Assembly: GCA_964436315.1 (NCBI GenBank)
Contig: CAYTCZ010000003.1
Span: forward strand, 8,084-72,083
DNA length: 64,000 bases
Reading direction: 5' to 3'
DNA from: CAYTCZ01 sp964436315
Lineage (GTDB): Bacteria > Actinomycetota > Thermoleophilia > Gaiellales > Gaiellaceae
The notes under the pieces were generated by a model that saw nothing but the letters and a program-made list of their open reading frames with translations, did no database searches and was not told the origin of the DNA. A program made the position numbers and the translations under genes. How positions within the stretch are numbered: the first letter of the stretch is position 1; every line of letters starts with the position of its first letter. Shown one piece after another: positions 19,051 to 29,409 of this stretch.

Positions 19051-19581
19051 CTCGCCCTTGAAGTTACGTCGGCGATGAAGAGGTGTTTGGGCTCGCGGCT
19101 TAGCCGGTGCAACGGAGCGGCAGGCCGAGGTCGCGCCGGAATAAGCAGACGTCGGGCCACCCACCCTCTGGCTCACGATCACCGCTCGTGTGGGTGGGCT
19201 CGGCCGCGAACCTGGGATCGGCCGGCGCGGAGGACCAATCGACACACCGTCGCCACAAAGCTTCACCGGGATGTGCGATTCATCTGCTTATCATCGACGG
19301 AGGGTGGTGGGTGGAGATCATCTCCCCACCCACATGGGTGGGGAGAGAGGAGCGGAGACGGGTTGCAAATATGGGTTGCGGGGACGGGTTGCGGCCGGGG
19401 AGCCGTCGAGCGGCCGCGCGCTCGGCTCGCCTGGTCTTGGCTGAGCGCAGCGACCAGACGGCGACACCCGATGGAGGCCACCGAGTCCCACGAGCTGACC
19501 AGAGACCGGGTCGTCGGTGGACACGGTACGCTCTGGCCGCCGGAAGCACGAGTGCGCTGACCCAACCCGATCGCCAAAGCC
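19051..19581. other. 531-bp intergenic region without a credible gene
   Basis: Open frames here have arginine-rich, shadow-like composition, and I see no protein family in them. The region contains an inverted CCCACCC/GGGTGGG pair (19160-19198), one copy of the dispersed G-rich repeat (19300-19350) and two GACGGGTTGC copies near 19377-19401. It precedes the sarcosine/dimethylglycine-type dehydrogenase gene. I looked for a glycine-riboswitch-like or tRNA signature and did not recognise one. Confidence 0.5.
19300..19350 (+). repeat. Dispersed G-rich palindromic repeat, copy A
   Basis: GAGGGTGGTGGGT is followed by TCTCCCCACCC and GGGTGGGGAGA, so the centre can form a stem with CCCCACCC paired to GGGTGGGG. 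The same architecture recurs at 63331-63372 (plus strand) and at 23894-23940 (minus strand). Confidence 0.6.
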
Positions 19582-22002
19582 ATGCAACGAGAGACCAAGG
19601 TGGCCGTGATCGGTGGGGGAATCGCCGGCTGCAGCGTCGCCTATCACCTTACGACGCTCGGCTGGCACGACATCACGCTCCTCGAGCGACACGAACTCAC
19701 GAGCGGTACCACCTGGCACGCAGCGGGGCTGTGCACACAATTCACCCCGAGCTACAACCTGATGACGCTCCTTCGACGGAGCGTCGAGCTGTATCGCAGC
19801 CTGGGCGACGAGATCAATCAACCACTCGACTACCACCAGTGTGGGAGCCTGCGCCTTGCGACCACGAAAGACCGTCTCGAGGAGTTCCATCACGTCAAGG
19901 GAGTCGCCGATCTTGTCGGCGTTCCCCTCGAGCTGGTTTCGGCAAGCGAAACGAAGGAACTCTGCCCGCTCATCGACCCCGCCGGGCTCCTGGCGTCGGC
20001 ATACGTGCCCACAGATGGCTGGGCCGACCCCGCGAGCGTCGCCAATGCTCTCGCGCACGGAGCGAGACAGGGAGGCGCCGAGATCGTTCGCCAGATGCCG
20101 GTAACGGGGCTCGAGCCGTCCGGCAGCGGGTGGAACCTCGAGACGCCCAAGGGCACCATGCGAGCGGAGATCGTCGTTAACGCAGCGGGCATCTGGGCAC
20201 CGGAAATCGCACGGATGGTCGGGGTCGATCTTCCAATCGTTCCCCTTGAACACCAGTACGTCCTGACCGAGGATCTCGCCGCCGTCACGAGTCTCGACCG
20301 CGAGTTGCCCGTCGTTCGAGATCCGGACCGCTCCTTCTACGTTCGTCAGGACGGTTCAGGGTTGCTCGTTGGCCCTTTCGAACAGGATCCGCAACCGTGG
20401 AGCCTCGACGGAATCCCGTCGCGCTTTCACGACAAGCTGCTCCGACCCAACGTCAAGCGCATCACGCCGATTCTCGACACCGTTGCCGAGCGGATTCCCG
20501 TGTTCCAGGACTCCGGTCTTAAGAAGGTCCTCAACGGCCCCGACGGATACACGCCCGACGGTCGTGCCCTGATGGGGCCAGTTCCCGGTGTCCGTAACTT
20601 CCACGTCCTCGCCGGGTTCAGCATCTTCGGAATCGTGTTCAGCGGCGGCGCCGGCCGCTACGCGGCAGAGTGGATCGCCGAAGGCCAGCCGTCCGACAAC
20701 ATGTGGGAGCTCGACGTGCGGCGGTTCGGGGAGTACGCGAACTCGACTCAGTACGTCGTCGACCGCGCCGCCGACGTCTACGGGCGCGAGTACGCGATCC
20801 GCTTTCCGGAGGAGGAGCGCCCCGCGGGTCGACCCCTGAAAACGAGCCCGCTCTTCGACGCTCTCCGCGACCGTGGAGCCGTCTACGGCGCCCGCTTTGG
20901 CTGGGAGCGCCCCCTCTGGTTCGCGAGAGGCGAACAGACCGAGGACCGTTACTCGTTTCGTCGGGGCAACTGGCACGACGCGGTCGGGGAGGAATGCCGG
21001 TCCGTTGCATCCGCCGCGGGGCTGCTCGACCAGACGAGTTTCGCCAAGTTCGAGGTGTCAGGGTCAGGCGCGGAGGAAGCTCTCGCCTCCCTCTGCACCA
21101 ACCGTCTCCCGGCCAGAGTTGGGAAGATCGCGCTGACCCAGATGTGCACCGAGCGCGGCGGCATCGAGTGCGACGTCACCGTTACACGTCTGACCGAGGA
21201 CCGGTTCTACATCGTGTCCGCCGCGGCCACCGAGGCTCACGATCTCGCCTGGATCTCATCGCATCTTCCGGCTGACGACCGCGTGGCGCTCGACAACGTC
21301 TCGAGTCGTTACGGCGTTCTGACTCTCGCGGGTCCGCGCACGCGTGAGCTCCTTGAGGCAATTACCGGCCTCGATCAGTCGAACGACGCCTTCCCCTTCT
21401 TCACTTGCCGCGAGCTCGAGGTCGGAAGGGCTCCTGTGCGAGCGATGCGTGTCTCTTACGTCGGCGAGCTCGGCTACGAGCTTCACCATCCGCTCGAGTA
21501 CCAGCGCCAGCTCTATGAGCTGATTCGGGCCGTTGGGGACGATCTCGGCCTGGTCGATTTCGGTTATCGAGCCCTCGAATCAATGCGCTTGGAAAAGGCC
21601 TACCGCCTCTGGGGTGCCGACATGTCCGCCGACTACACGCCGCTCGAAGCGGGTCTCGACCGTTTCGTGCAGTTCGACAAGGGGGATTTCGTCGGCCGTG
21701 ACGCGCTGCTGAGGCAACGCGAGGAGGGTGTTCGGCAAAAGCTCGCCTGTCTAACCGTGGAGACCGACGGAGCAGATCCTCACGGTTACGAACCGGTGAC
21801 CGACGGCAACGATCTGATCGGCTATGTGGCCTCGGGCGGCTTTGGGCACCGAACCGGCAAGTCAATTGCGATGGCGTATCTGCCGGTTGCCTACGCGGAA
21901 GCAGAGACCGAGCTCACGATCCGGATTCTGGGCGAGGAGAGAGGGGCGACTGTCGTCGCTCAACCGATCTATGACCCCGAGAACCGTCGATTACTGAGCT
22001 GA
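19582..22002 (+). CDS. Dimethylglycine/sarcosine dehydrogenase-like protein (DAO + GcvT fusion)
   Basis: An 806-residue two-part enzyme. Residues 1-400 form an FAD DAO domain: KVAVIGGGIAGCSVAYHL, then the TSGTTWHAAGL motif typical of dimethylglycine, sarcosine and pyruvate-dehydrogenase-phosphatase-regulatory-like proteins. Residues about 430-806 are a GcvT-type aminomethyltransferase domain, with GGIECDVTVTRL, GPRTRELLEAI, MRVSYVGELGYELH and the C-terminal barrel. It oxidatively demethylates an N-methyl amino acid and passes the C1 unit to tetrahydrofolate. Nearby cysteine hydrolase and hydantoinase genes suggest sarcosine made from N-methylhydantoin or creatinine as a candidate substrate (inference). 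Confidence 0.88.
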   Translation: MQRETKVAVIGGGIAGCSVAYHLTTLGWHDITLLERHELTSGTTWHAAGLCTQFTPSYNLMTLLRRSVELYRSLGDEINQPLDYHQCGSLRLATTKDRLEEFHHVKGVADLVGVPLELVSASETKELCPLIDPAGLLASAYVPTDGWADPASVANALAHGARQGGAEIVRQMPVTGLEPSGSGWNLETPKGTMRAEIVVNAAGIWAPEIARMVGVDLPIVPLEHQYVLTEDLAAVTSLDRELPVVRDPDRSFYVRQDGSGLLVGPFEQDPQPWSLDGIPSRFHDKLLRPNVKRITPILDTVAERIPVFQDSGLKKVLNGPDGYTPDGRALMGPVPGVRNFHVLAGFSIFGIVFSGGAGRYAAEWIAEGQPSDNMWELDVRRFGEYANSTQYVVDRAADVYGREYAIRFPEEERPAGRPLKTSPLFDALRDRGAVYGARFGWERPLWFARGEQTEDRYSFRRGNWHDAVGEECRSVASAAGLLDQTSFAKFEVSGSGAEEALASLCTNRLPARVGKIALTQMCTERGGIECDVTVTRLTEDRFYIVSAAATEAHDLAWISSHLPADDRVALDNVSSRYGVLTLAGPRTRELLEAITGLDQSNDAFPFFTCRELEVGRAPVRAMRVSYVGELGYELHHPLEYQRQLYELIRAVGDDLGLVDFGYRALESMRLEKAYRLWGADMSADYTPLEAGLDRFVQFDKGDFVGRDALLRQREEGVRQKLACLTVETDGADPHGYEPVTDGNDLIGYVASGGFGHRTGKSIAMAYLPVAYAEAETELTIRILGEERGATVVAQPIYDPENRRLLS

Positions 22003-22159
22003 CCAGGGTGCGTCGGGTCACATCCCGCGCCGACGCTGTGACTGGTTGAATACGCCCACGGATCCGGTGCCACCTCGATCCCTGCAGCCTTCGTGCTCCC
22101 ACCCGCGGACATTCGTCAGGGTGTTGGCCGGTACCCGCCTGAAAGGAGTCTGAGCCGCC

Positions 22160-22852
22160 ATGACGCCAGAGCAGCCCGCCACCGTGCCGTTCGCACCGAC
22201 TTCCTGGGACTTGATTCCGGGACACACCGCGCTCGTTTTGATCGATTGCCAGAACGACTTCCTTCACGCCGACGGCTGGTACGCAACGAGCGGCGTCGAC
22301 ATCTCCCACATGCAGCGCGTCATCGAGCCGACGAAGCAGCTTGTTGTCGCAGCACGAAGCGCCGACGTTCCGCTCGTCTGGACGCGGCACGGGTTTCGTG
22401 ACGAGCGCGACGCCGGGGTTCTCTTCCATCTGCGTCCCTTTCTCCATGAAGGTGGGCTTCGGACCGGTACGTGGGGATACGAGATCCTCGAGGGGCTCGC
22501 GCCGCACGACAATGACTGGTTCGTCCATAAGGGTCGCCTCAGCGCCTTCTACAACACGGATCTCGAACTCGTCCTCCGCGGGCTCCGCGCCCGCGTCGTT
22601 CTCTTCGTCGGGGTCTTGACAAACCAGTGTGTCGCGGCAACGTCGAAGGACGCGTGCTTTAGGGACTTCCTCCCGATTGTCATCGAGGACTGTGTCGGCA
22701 CGACTCTCCCCCACCTCCACGAGCCTGCCCTCGAGATGGTTCGCGTCGGCTGGGGCCAGGTCTCCTCGCTCGAGGACATCCTCGGTGAGCTGGCTGACCA
22801 GGCAAAGGGCAAGGCGTCGGGATCGACCCAGCTGACGGCGACGCAGGTCTAA
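22160..22852 (+). CDS. Isochorismatase-family cysteine hydrolase
   Basis: A 230-residue hydrolase with the full triad: Asp in LVLIDCQNDFLHADGW, Lys in FVHKGRLSAFYNTDLE and Cys in GVLTNQCVAATSKDAC. The family includes N-carbamoylsarcosine amidase, ureidoacrylate amidohydrolase and nicotinamidase. A Shine-Dalgarno (GAAAGGAG) precedes the ATG. It lies 11 bp upstream of an LLM oxidoreductase; in pyrimidine (Rut) systems such an amidohydrolase accompanies a flavin monooxygenase. The substrate is unproven. Confidence 0.87.
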   Translation: MTPEQPATVPFAPTSWDLIPGHTALVLIDCQNDFLHADGWYATSGVDISHMQRVIEPTKQLVVAARSADVPLVWTRHGFRDERDAGVLFHLRPFLHEGGLRTGTWGYEILEGLAPHDNDWFVHKGRLSAFYNTDLELVLRGLRARVVLFVGVLTNQCVAATSKDACFRDFLPIVIEDCVGTTLPHLHEPALEMVRVGWGQVSSLEDILGELADQAKGKASGSTQLTATQV

Positions 22853-22863
22853 AGGAGCGAGTT

Positions 22864-23871
22864 ATGAAACTCGGAGCAAACTTCCTACCTGAGGAATTCC
22901 CGGTCTTCATCAAATCCGTCCAGGCCGCGGATGTCGCCGGCTATGACCGTGCCTGGCTCGTCGATTCACAGATGCTCTGGGAGGACGTCTGGGTGTATAT
23001 GACGCGCGGTCTCGAAGCGACCGAGAGCTTGCAGTTCGGCGTCGCCGTAACGAACCCCTACACGCGGCACTTCACCGTGAGCGCTAGCTCGGCGGCGACG
23101 CTCGCTCAGCTCCACCCAGGACGGGTGATTCTCGGCATCGGCCGCGGTGACAGCGCGGTGCGGACGCTTGGCCGCAAACAGGTCGCGACGACCAAGCTCG
23201 GAGCAGTCGTTCCGATGATCCGAGATTTGATGGACGGAAAGGAGGTCGAGCTCGAAGGCACTCCGATCCGCATCCGCTGGGCCCAGGGCGAGAAGGTGCC
23301 GATCCTGATGGCCGCCACGGGGCCGCGCAACCTCCGGCTCGCCGGAGCGCTCGCCGACATCGCGATGCTCCAGGTTGGCGTCAATCCGGAATCCGTCGAA
23401 TGGGCCATCTCGCATGTTCACGCCGGAGCACGTGAGGCCGGGAGGGATCCGTCGGAGATCGAGATCTCGCTGTTCTGCGGCATGTGGGTCTCGGACGACC
23501 TAGACGCCGCACGAGCCGAGACACGCTGGGCAGCCGCATGCGCGGCGAATCACCTCGAGGACGTCATGACACGCAACACGGATCACGGAATGCCTGAGGT
23601 CCTGTACCAAGTCGTCCTGGCGCGGAGCCAGGAGTACGACTACTACGAAGGCCATCTCGATTCGTCAGCGGAGCACACCGGGTATTTGACGGAGGAGCTC
23701 ATCGACACGTTTGCCATCAACGGGTCGGCTGAGCGTTGCCTCCAACAAATTCGGGATCTCGAGGCCATCGGTGTCAGCGAGATCGCGCCCGCCTACCTCA
23801 ACGGCCGACTCGAGCAGATGCAAACAGTTGGGCGGGAGATCATTCCGGCACTCGCAGCCACCCCGGCGTGA
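22864..23871 (+). CDS. LLM-class F420- or flavin-dependent oxidoreductase
   Basis: A 335-residue luciferase-like TIM-barrel protein. It starts MKLGANFLPEEFPVFIKS. VAVTNPYTRHFTVSASSAA and GRVILGIGRGDSAVRTLGRK form the cofactor-binding region, and PILMAATGPRNLRLAGALAD follows; this resembles the methylenetetrahydromethanopterin-reductase-like branch of actinobacterial F420 enzymes. It has a strong RBS (AAAGGAG) and is coupled to the cysteine hydrolase upstream. The substrate is unknown. Confidence 0.83.
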   Translation: MKLGANFLPEEFPVFIKSVQAADVAGYDRAWLVDSQMLWEDVWVYMTRGLEATESLQFGVAVTNPYTRHFTVSASSAATLAQLHPGRVILGIGRGDSAVRTLGRKQVATTKLGAVVPMIRDLMDGKEVELEGTPIRIRWAQGEKVPILMAATGPRNLRLAGALADIAMLQVGVNPESVEWAISHVHAGAREAGRDPSEIEISLFCGMWVSDDLDAARAETRWAAACAANHLEDVMTRNTDHGMPEVLYQVVLARSQEYDYYEGHLDSSAEHTGYLTEELIDTFAINGSAERCLQQIRDLEAIGVSEIAPAYLNGRLEQMQTVGREIIPALAATPA

Positions 23872-23893
23872 ACACGACGCGCCAAAGACCGCA

Positions 23894-23940
23894 CCTCTCC
23901 ACCCGGGTGGGGTCCCGTGGGGCTCGTCCACCCGCCACCC
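23894..23940 (-). repeat. Dispersed G-rich palindromic repeat, copy C
   Basis: Read on the minus strand it goes GGGTGGCGGGTGG, a spacer, then CCCCACCCGGGTGG and AGAGG. This matches the layout of the copies at 19300 and 63331. It lies just downstream of the LLM gene end. Confidence 0.55.
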
Positions 23941-24085
23941 GCCGAACAACATAGGACAGAGATCCCTGCGTGAGCGCGAAGAAATGAGCCGTCCTTGGGA
24001 CAGAGGTGTGAGAACCGCGCGTCGAGGAGCCCGACACGGAACCGGCTTGGTGGATCAACGTCTCATAGGCATAGTGGATTCGCGT

Positions 24086-24157
24086 GGCATCGGGATAGAA
24101 AATCGCCGCGGCATCGGATGAGAAACTCGGTCGGGCATCGGATTCGCGAACGGATAC
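24086..24157 (+). repeat. 24-nt imperfect tandem repeat, three units
   Basis: Units begin with GGCATCGG at 24086, 24110 and 24134, an exact 24-nt period. After the shared head the units diverge. It sits about 100 bp upstream of the hydantoinase fusion. The period is a multiple of three, but the frames through it do not resemble a gene. Confidence 0.5.
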
Positions 24158-24253
24158 ACCAAGGGCACTGGCGTGGCAACGAATGTATGAGCTTACGGCG
24201 GCGAGGTGGCCGGTCCCGCGCCGCCACCACGCAATCAAGCGAAGGAGGAGGCA

Positions 24254-27200
24254 ATGAAGCGGATCGGCGTCGACGTTGGTGGCACCTTCACCGACCTCGT
24301 TCTCGTCGATGAAGAGTCGGGCGAAGTCACCGTCGACAAGGTTCCGTCGACTCCGGATGACCCGGCTCGCGGCGTGGTCACAGGCGTTCGTGAGCTCTCC
24401 GCCAAAGGCGATGTGCAGCTGGCGGATGTCGACAACCTGCTCCACGGCACCACCATCGCCACGAACATCGCTCTGACCCACACAGGGGCCGAGGTCGGGA
24501 TGCTTACGACGGAGGGGTTCCGCGACATCCTTCACATCGCCCGCCACAAGAAGCCACTGAACTTCTCACTGCAGCAGGAGCTTCCGTGGCAGTCACGTCC
24601 GCTTGTCAAGCGTCGACACCGCCTAACCGTCCGCGAGCGGGTCACCGTACCCAACGGCGATGTCCTGATCCCACTCGACGAAGAGGAAGTTCGCTCGCGC
24701 GTGCGCGAGCTCCGCAAGAGCGGCGTCGACGCGATCGCAGTGTGCCTACTCCACTCCTATCTCAACCCGACCCACGAAGAGCGCATCAAAGAGATCGTCC
24801 TCGAGGAGTACCCGGACGCATACCTCTCGGTCTCCAACGACGTTCTGCCTCTCTACCGGGAGTTCGAACGGTTTTCGACCGTGTGCCTCAACGCCTACAT
24901 TGGACCCAAGGTCTCGCGATATATCGCAAACCTCCACGAGGCGATGCAACAAGAGGGCTTCGCGCACGGCGTTCAGCTCATGCAGTCCTCCGGAGGGATG
25001 GCAACCGTGGAGGCCGCAACCGGGAGACCCGTCAATCTGCTCATGTCGGGTCCGGTCGCGGGCCTGATCGGCGGAATCTGGGCAGGCAAGGTCGCCGGTT
25101 ATGACAACGTCGTTACTCTCGACATGGGAGGCACATCAGCAGACATCGGTGTCGCGAGTGAGGGCCAGCTTCGAATGCGACACCTTCTGGATACCAAGGT
25201 TGGCGACTACCAGGCCATGATTCCGATGGTCGACATCGACACCATCGGCGCAGGCGGCGGCTCGATCGCCTATGTCGACGACGGAGGCGTCTTCCGAGTT
25301 GGGCCACAGTCAGCGGGCGCCGAGCCCGGCCCAGCCTGCTACGGCCGCGGCGGCGTGGAGCCGACGTCGACCGACGCCCAACTGCTCCTCGGTCGACTCC
25401 GTCCAGATCGCGGCCTGCTCGGGGGCGAGATGAGCCTCGACGCGGAGCTCGCCGAACAGGCCTTCGCAGGCATCGCGGAGCAACTCGGGATGACCGTCCC
25501 TGAGGCAGCCCTCGGTGCTCTTCAGATTCAGAAGTTCGGGATGACCCAAGCAATCGAGCTCAACTCCGTCCGTCGGGGCTATGACCCGCGGGAATTCACG
25601 CTCGTGGCCGCCGGCGGCGCGGGGCCGCTCTTCGCTTGCGACATTGCGACGGAGCTCGAAATCCCGCGCGTGCTCGTTCCGCCTCATCCGGGGATCGTCG
25701 CTGCGACTGGATTGCTTGCGACGGATCTCCAGCACGAGTTCGTTGCAACCGAGCGCCACGTCCTGAAGTCGTTGGACAACGAGCGGCTACAGGTCCGGTA
25801 CGAGGAACTTTCCAGCCAGGCCGTGGGCCAGCTCGAACTCGACGGTGTCCCAGACGACAGACGAATCGTCCGTCGTCTGGCCGATTGTCGGTACGCCGGG
25901 CAGGGGTACGAAGTGCGATTCGACGTGCCCGCCGGCGAGGTGAATGCCGCATGGGTCGAAGACACGAAAGAGGCGTTCCATCGCGCCCACGAACGCGAGT
26001 ACGGGCACCGGTTCGATGCTGAGATCGAGATCATCAACATCCGGGCGGTCGGGATCGGGCGAATCGAGGATCTCCAGCCCGACCAGCTCGACGCGGGAAC
26101 CACCGATCCGAGCGAAGCCCACACGCTCGAGCGTGAAGTCATCTTCGAAGTGGACGGAAAACCGAAGTCGTTCGTCACCCCGTTCTACGATCGAGACGGG
26201 TTCCGGGCAGGCAACCAGATCGCCGGGCCCGCGATCATCGAGCAGTACGACTCGACTACGGTCATTCCCCCGGGCCTAAGCGCTGAGATCGATCACCTAG
26301 GAAACATCGTGATCGACTGCAGCCGGGCCGCGAAAGTCAAGGCCGAGCGGTCTTTGGATCTCGCCACGCCCATCATGATGCGCGTCATCGGCGGTGCGTT
26401 TGCCGCGATTGCAAAGGAGATGGCCGGTGTCCTCTTCCGGATGTCGTACTCGTCGATCATCCGGGAGTCGGAGGATCTGGGCGCCGGGATCTTCGATCGC
26501 GACGGCAACGAACTCGCCGAATCAGACTCGACGCCGATGTTCATGGGTGCGATGCCGAAGATCGTCAAGGGCGTCATCAAGCTCCTCGGCGACGACATCC
26601 ACGACGGAGACGTGATCCTCCACAACGATCCCTACCTCGGAGCAACGCACTCTCCGGACGTCGCGATCGTCATTCCGATCTTCTTCGAAGAGGACCTGGT
26701 CGGTTTCTCCGGAGCGTCGGCACATTTGCTCGACATCGGCGGCGCCTACCCAGGTCTCGCCGTCGACCTCGTCGACAACTGGTCCGAAGGCGCGATCTAC
26801 CGCGCGGTCAAGCTCTCCGAGCGCGGAGTTCGGCAGGATCGTCTTTGGGAACACGTGCTCGGCAACACTCGCACGCCCACCCACAACCGCGGCGACATCG
26901 AAGCGATGATCGCCGCCTGTGAACTCGCGAAGCGGCGCTACCTCGAGCTCCTGAACCGGTACGGGCGCGACACGGTCCTCGGTGCCGCGCAGGACTGGAT
27001 CGAGTACTCGGAACGAATGCTCCGACAGGAGATCTCGAAGGTTCCCGACGGCGTGTACGAGACCGACGTCGGCTGGCTCGACGACGATGGCCGAAACCGG
27101 GATCAGCAGCTCCCGATCAGAGTCAAGGTGATCGTCGAAGGCGACGAGCTGAAGATCGACCTCACCGGCTCCTCTGACGAGGTGCCGACGGGGTACAACT

Positions 27201-28123
27201 GCCCGTTCGAAGGGACGACCGTGTCGGCGATGACGTTCATCACCCGGATGATCTTCCTCGACGAGGACGCGTATCCGGTGTTCGTGCCACAGAACGAGGG
27301 GATGCTGAAGCCGATCGAAGTGATCGCGCCGAAGGGCTCGATCTTCAATCCCAACTTCCCGCGCGCGTGCTTTGCGCGGTTCTGCCAGGTTCAGCGCGCC
27401 GTCGATCTGGTCCTCAAAGCTCTCGCTCCCGTCGTTCCACAGCAGATCACCGCCGGGAACTCCGCCCATCTCCACTTCATTTCCTACTCGGGTTTCCTCG
27501 AGGAAGAACAGGAGTACTGGGTCTACCTGGAGGTCGACGAGGGGTCCTACGGTGGGCGGCCAGGACGAGACGGTCTCGACTCGGTCGACTGCCTCATCGC
27601 CAACACGCGTAACAACCCGATCGAAGAACTCGAGTGGCGCTTCCCGATGCGCACCGAGCGGTACGAGCTTCGCGAGGATCCTTGCGCGGCAGGAGAATGG
27701 CGCGGCGGGATCGGGATGGTCAGAGTGAACCGCTTCCTGGTCGACACGATCGTGACCTGCGAGGGAGAGCGGCACGACACCGATCTCCCCTGGGGGATCT
27801 TTGGAGGACACGACGGCCTGAATGCGTCAATGACGAAGAATCCCGGTCAGCGCGATGAGGAGGCCTGGCCGTCGAAGGTAACCGGCTTCCAGCTCGCGGC
27901 CGGTGACACGCTCGAGATAAAGGTGCCGAACTCGGGCGGATACGGAGACCCGCTAGAGCGCGATCCCGCGCTCGTGCTCGCGGACGTTCTGGACGGCTTC
28001 ACCACGCTGGAACTCGCCGAGCGCGACTACGGCGTCGTGATCGACCTGGACTCGATGACGGTTGACCCCGGACAGACCGCGCGCCTCCGCGAGGAGCGGG
28101 CTGCGCGGACCGTGTCGGCGTAG
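24254..28123 (+). CDS. Fused hydantoinase/oxoprolinase A-B protein
   Basis: A 1289-residue natural fusion. Residues 1-690 are a complete Hyu[47 protein letters not shown] and the [13 protein letters not shown]ase stretch. Residues about 700-1289 are Hyu[53 protein letters not shown] and the C-terminal [14 protein letters not shown]. 5-Oxoprolinases are fused in the same order; bacterial N-methylhydantoinases are usually two genes. The likely reaction is ATP-dependent opening of a cyclic amide (hydantoin, N-methylhydantoin or 5-oxoproline). ATG at 24254 is set by GGAGGAG immediately upstream and the family N-terminus. Confidence 0.92.
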   Translation: MKRIGVDVGGTFTDLVLVDEESGEVTVDKVPSTPDDPARGVVTGVRELSAKGDVQLADVDNLLHGTTIATNIALTHTGAEVGMLTTEGFRDILHIARHKKPLNFSLQQELPWQSRPLVKRRHRLTVRERVTVPNGDVLIPLDEEEVRSRVRELRKSGVDAIAVCLLHSYLNPTHEERIKEIVLEEYPDAYLSVSNDVLPLYREFERFSTVCLNAYIGPKVSRYIANLHEAMQQEGFAHGVQLMQSSGGMATVEAATGRPVNLLMSGPVAGLIGGIWAGKVAGYDNVVTLDMGGTSADIGVASEGQLRMRHLLDTKVGDYQAMIPMVDIDTIGAGGGSIAYVDDGGVFRVGPQSAGAEPGPACYGRGGVEPTSTDAQLLLGRLRPDRGLLGGEMSLDAELAEQAFAGIAEQLGMTVPEAALGALQIQKFGMTQAIELNSVRRGYDPREFTLVAAGGAGPLFACDIATELEIPRVLVPPHPGIVAATGLLATDLQHEFVATERHVLKSLDNERLQVRYEELSSQAVGQLELDGVPDDRRIVRRLADCRYAGQGYEVRFDVPAGEVNAAWVEDTKEAFHRAHEREYGHRFDAEIEIINIRAVGIGRIEDLQPDQLDAGTTDPSEAHTLEREVIFEVDGKPKSFVTPFYDRDGFRAGNQIAGPAIIEQYDSTTVIPPGLSAEIDHLGNIVIDCSRAAKVKAERSLDLATPIMMRVIGGAFAAIAKEMAGVLFRMSYSSIIRESEDLGAGIFDRDGNELAESDSTPMFMGAMPKIVKGVIKLLGDDIHDGDVILHNDPYLGATHSPDVAIVIPIFFEEDLVGFSGASAHLLDIGGAYPGLAVDLVDNWSEGAIYRAVKLSERGVRQDRLWEHVLGNTRTPTHNRGDIEAMIAACELAKRRYLELLNRYGRDTVLGAAQDWIEYSERMLRQEISKVPDGVYETDVGWLDDDGRNRDQQLPIRVKVIVEGDELKIDLTGSSDEVPTGYNCPFEGTTVSAMTFITRMIFLDEDAYPVFVPQNEGMLKPIEVIAPKGSIFNPNFPRACFARFCQVQRAVDLVLKALAPVVPQQITAGNSAHLHFISYSGFLEEEQEYWVYLEVDEGSYGGRPGRDGLDSVDCLIANTRNNPIEELEWRFPMRTERYELREDPCAAGEWRGGIGMVRVNRFLVDTIVTCEGERHDTDLPWGIFGGHDGLNASMTKNPGQRDEEAWPSKVTGFQLAAGDTLEIKVPNSGGYGDPLERDPALVLADVLDGFTTLELAERDYGVVIDLDSMTVDPGQTARLREERAARTVSA

Positions 28124-28200
28124 GCGAGCATCGACGCGGCCCGAGCCGGAATCGCGCCGATAAGGTCCGGGAAATCAAGCCGACGAAGGGAGATGCGTCA

Positions 28201-28980
28201 GTGACCGCTCGTGTAGGAGTTCAGATCCAGCCGCAACATGCCGACTACGGAGCGATGCGCGACGCGTGGGCCCGGGCGGATGAGATGGGCGCCGACACCA
28301 TCTGGAACTGGGATCACTTCTATCCGCTCCGCGGGGACGACAACGGCAAGCACTTCGAGTGCTGGACGTTGCTCGCCGCCATGGCGGAGGTGACACAGAA
28401 AGCCGAGATCGGCGCGCTGGTGACGTGCAACTCCTATCGGAATCCGAACCTGCTCGCGGACATGACTCGGACCGTCGACCACATCTCGGACGGTCGGCTC
28501 ATCCTGGGTATCGGCTCTGGTTGGTTCCAGAAGGATTACGACCAGTACGGATACGAGTTCGGTACGGCCGGCAGCCGCCTCCGCGACCTCGATGCGGCCC
28601 TGCCGATCATCGAGGCGCGACTGGGCAAACTCAATCCGCCGCCGCGCCGCAAGATCCCGCTCATGATCGGCGGCGGGGGTGAGAAGGTCACACTCCGGAT
28701 CACAGCCGAGCGCGCCGACATCTGGAACGGATTCGGCAGGGACGTTGAGACGTTTCGCCACAAGAATCAGGTACTCACTGACTGGTGTGAGAAAGTCGGG
28801 CGGGATCCAGCCGAGATCGAGCGCTCCGCAACACTGGTCGCGACTGAGGCAATCGACTGGGCCGATGAACTAGCAGCGGCGGGAGCAACGCACCTGATCC
28901 TCGGGCGAAGCGGCCCGGACTACGATCTCGAGCCCGTCAAGCGCCTCCTCGAGTGGCGAGATCGGACGAACGGAGCCTGA
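28201..28980 (+). CDS. LLM-class F420-dependent oxidoreductase
   Basis: A 259-residue luciferase-like protein. It starts [19 protein letters not shown], with [20 protein letters not shown] (active-site His), [18 protein letters not shown] and [20 protein letters not shown]. This matches the short F420-dependent LLM subgroup common in actinobacteria. GTG at 28201 follows GAAGGGAGATG. It is convergent with the PPOX gene 12 bp away. The substrate is unknown. Confidence 0.85.
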   Translation: MTARVGVQIQPQHADYGAMRDAWARADEMGADTIWNWDHFYPLRGDDNGKHFECWTLLAAMAEVTQKAEIGALVTCNSYRNPNLLADMTRTVDHISDGRLILGIGSGWFQKDYDQYGYEFGTAGSRLRDLDAALPIIEARLGKLNPPPRRKIPLMIGGGGEKVTLRITAERADIWNGFGRDVETFRHKNQVLTDWCEKVGRDPAEIERSATLVATEAIDWADELAAAGATHLILGRSGPDYDLEPVKRLLEWRDRTNGA

Positions 28981-28992
28981 ACTACAGGGGTT

Positions 28993-29409
28993 TTAGCCTC
29001 CTGCCGCTTCCCACGAGCTCCACCTCGCGGCCTCGATCCACACGACCGGCCCCGTCGGCACCGCTGCCGTGTACTGCTCGTATTTCTCGACGAGTAGGTT
29101 GATGGCGGCTTCCAACTCGGGACCCTGCTCGACGACCCGAGCCTGACCGTCGACACGGATCCACCAGAGCAGGCTCCAGTCTTCGTCATAGCGGTCCACG
29201 AGAACCGACACGGCGGGGTTCAACCGGATATTGGAGAGCCGCTTCAGGTGCCTTGACCGCTTCGGCTTTTGGTCCACGGCCGTGACTATCCGATCACCAT
29301 CGCACGCGAAGACGATTGGGACGAGGTGTGGATGGGCACGATCGTCGACCGTGGCGAGCCGCCCGACTCTCGCCTCCCCGAAGCGCCGCCGGGCCTCGTC
29401 GTCGGTCAG
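28993..29409 (-). CDS. PPOX-class F420-dependent oxidoreductase (TIGR03668-like)
   Basis: About 138 residues of split-barrel fold: EARRRFGEARVGRLATVDDRAHPHLVPIVFA, then VDQKPKRSRHLKRLSNIRLNP and SLLWWIRVDGQARVVE, characteristic of actinobacterial F420-binding PPOX proteins. No ATG, GTG or TTG start is obvious. The best is CTG at 29409, which overlaps the TGA of the selenoprotein gene upstream (CTGA) and has GGAGG four bases before. Translation coupling to the glutaredoxin-DinB gene is likely. The start is uncertain. Confidence 0.75.
   Translation of the reverse strand: MTDDEARRRFGEARVGRLATVDDRAHPHLVPIVFACDGDRIVTAVDQKPKRSRHLKRLSNIRLNPAVSVLVDRYDEDWSLLWWIRVDGQARVVEQGPELEAAINLLVEKYEQYTAAVPTGPVVWIEAARWSSWEAAGG

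Larger units (their letters stand above)
23872..24253. other. 382-bp intergenic region with two kinds of repeat
   Basis: No convincing gene on either strand. It holds a minus-strand copy of the dispersed G-rich repeat and a 24-nt tandem repeat. The last bases give a strong Shine-Dalgarno (GAAGGAGGAG) for the hydantoinase fusion at 24254. Confidence 0.55.
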
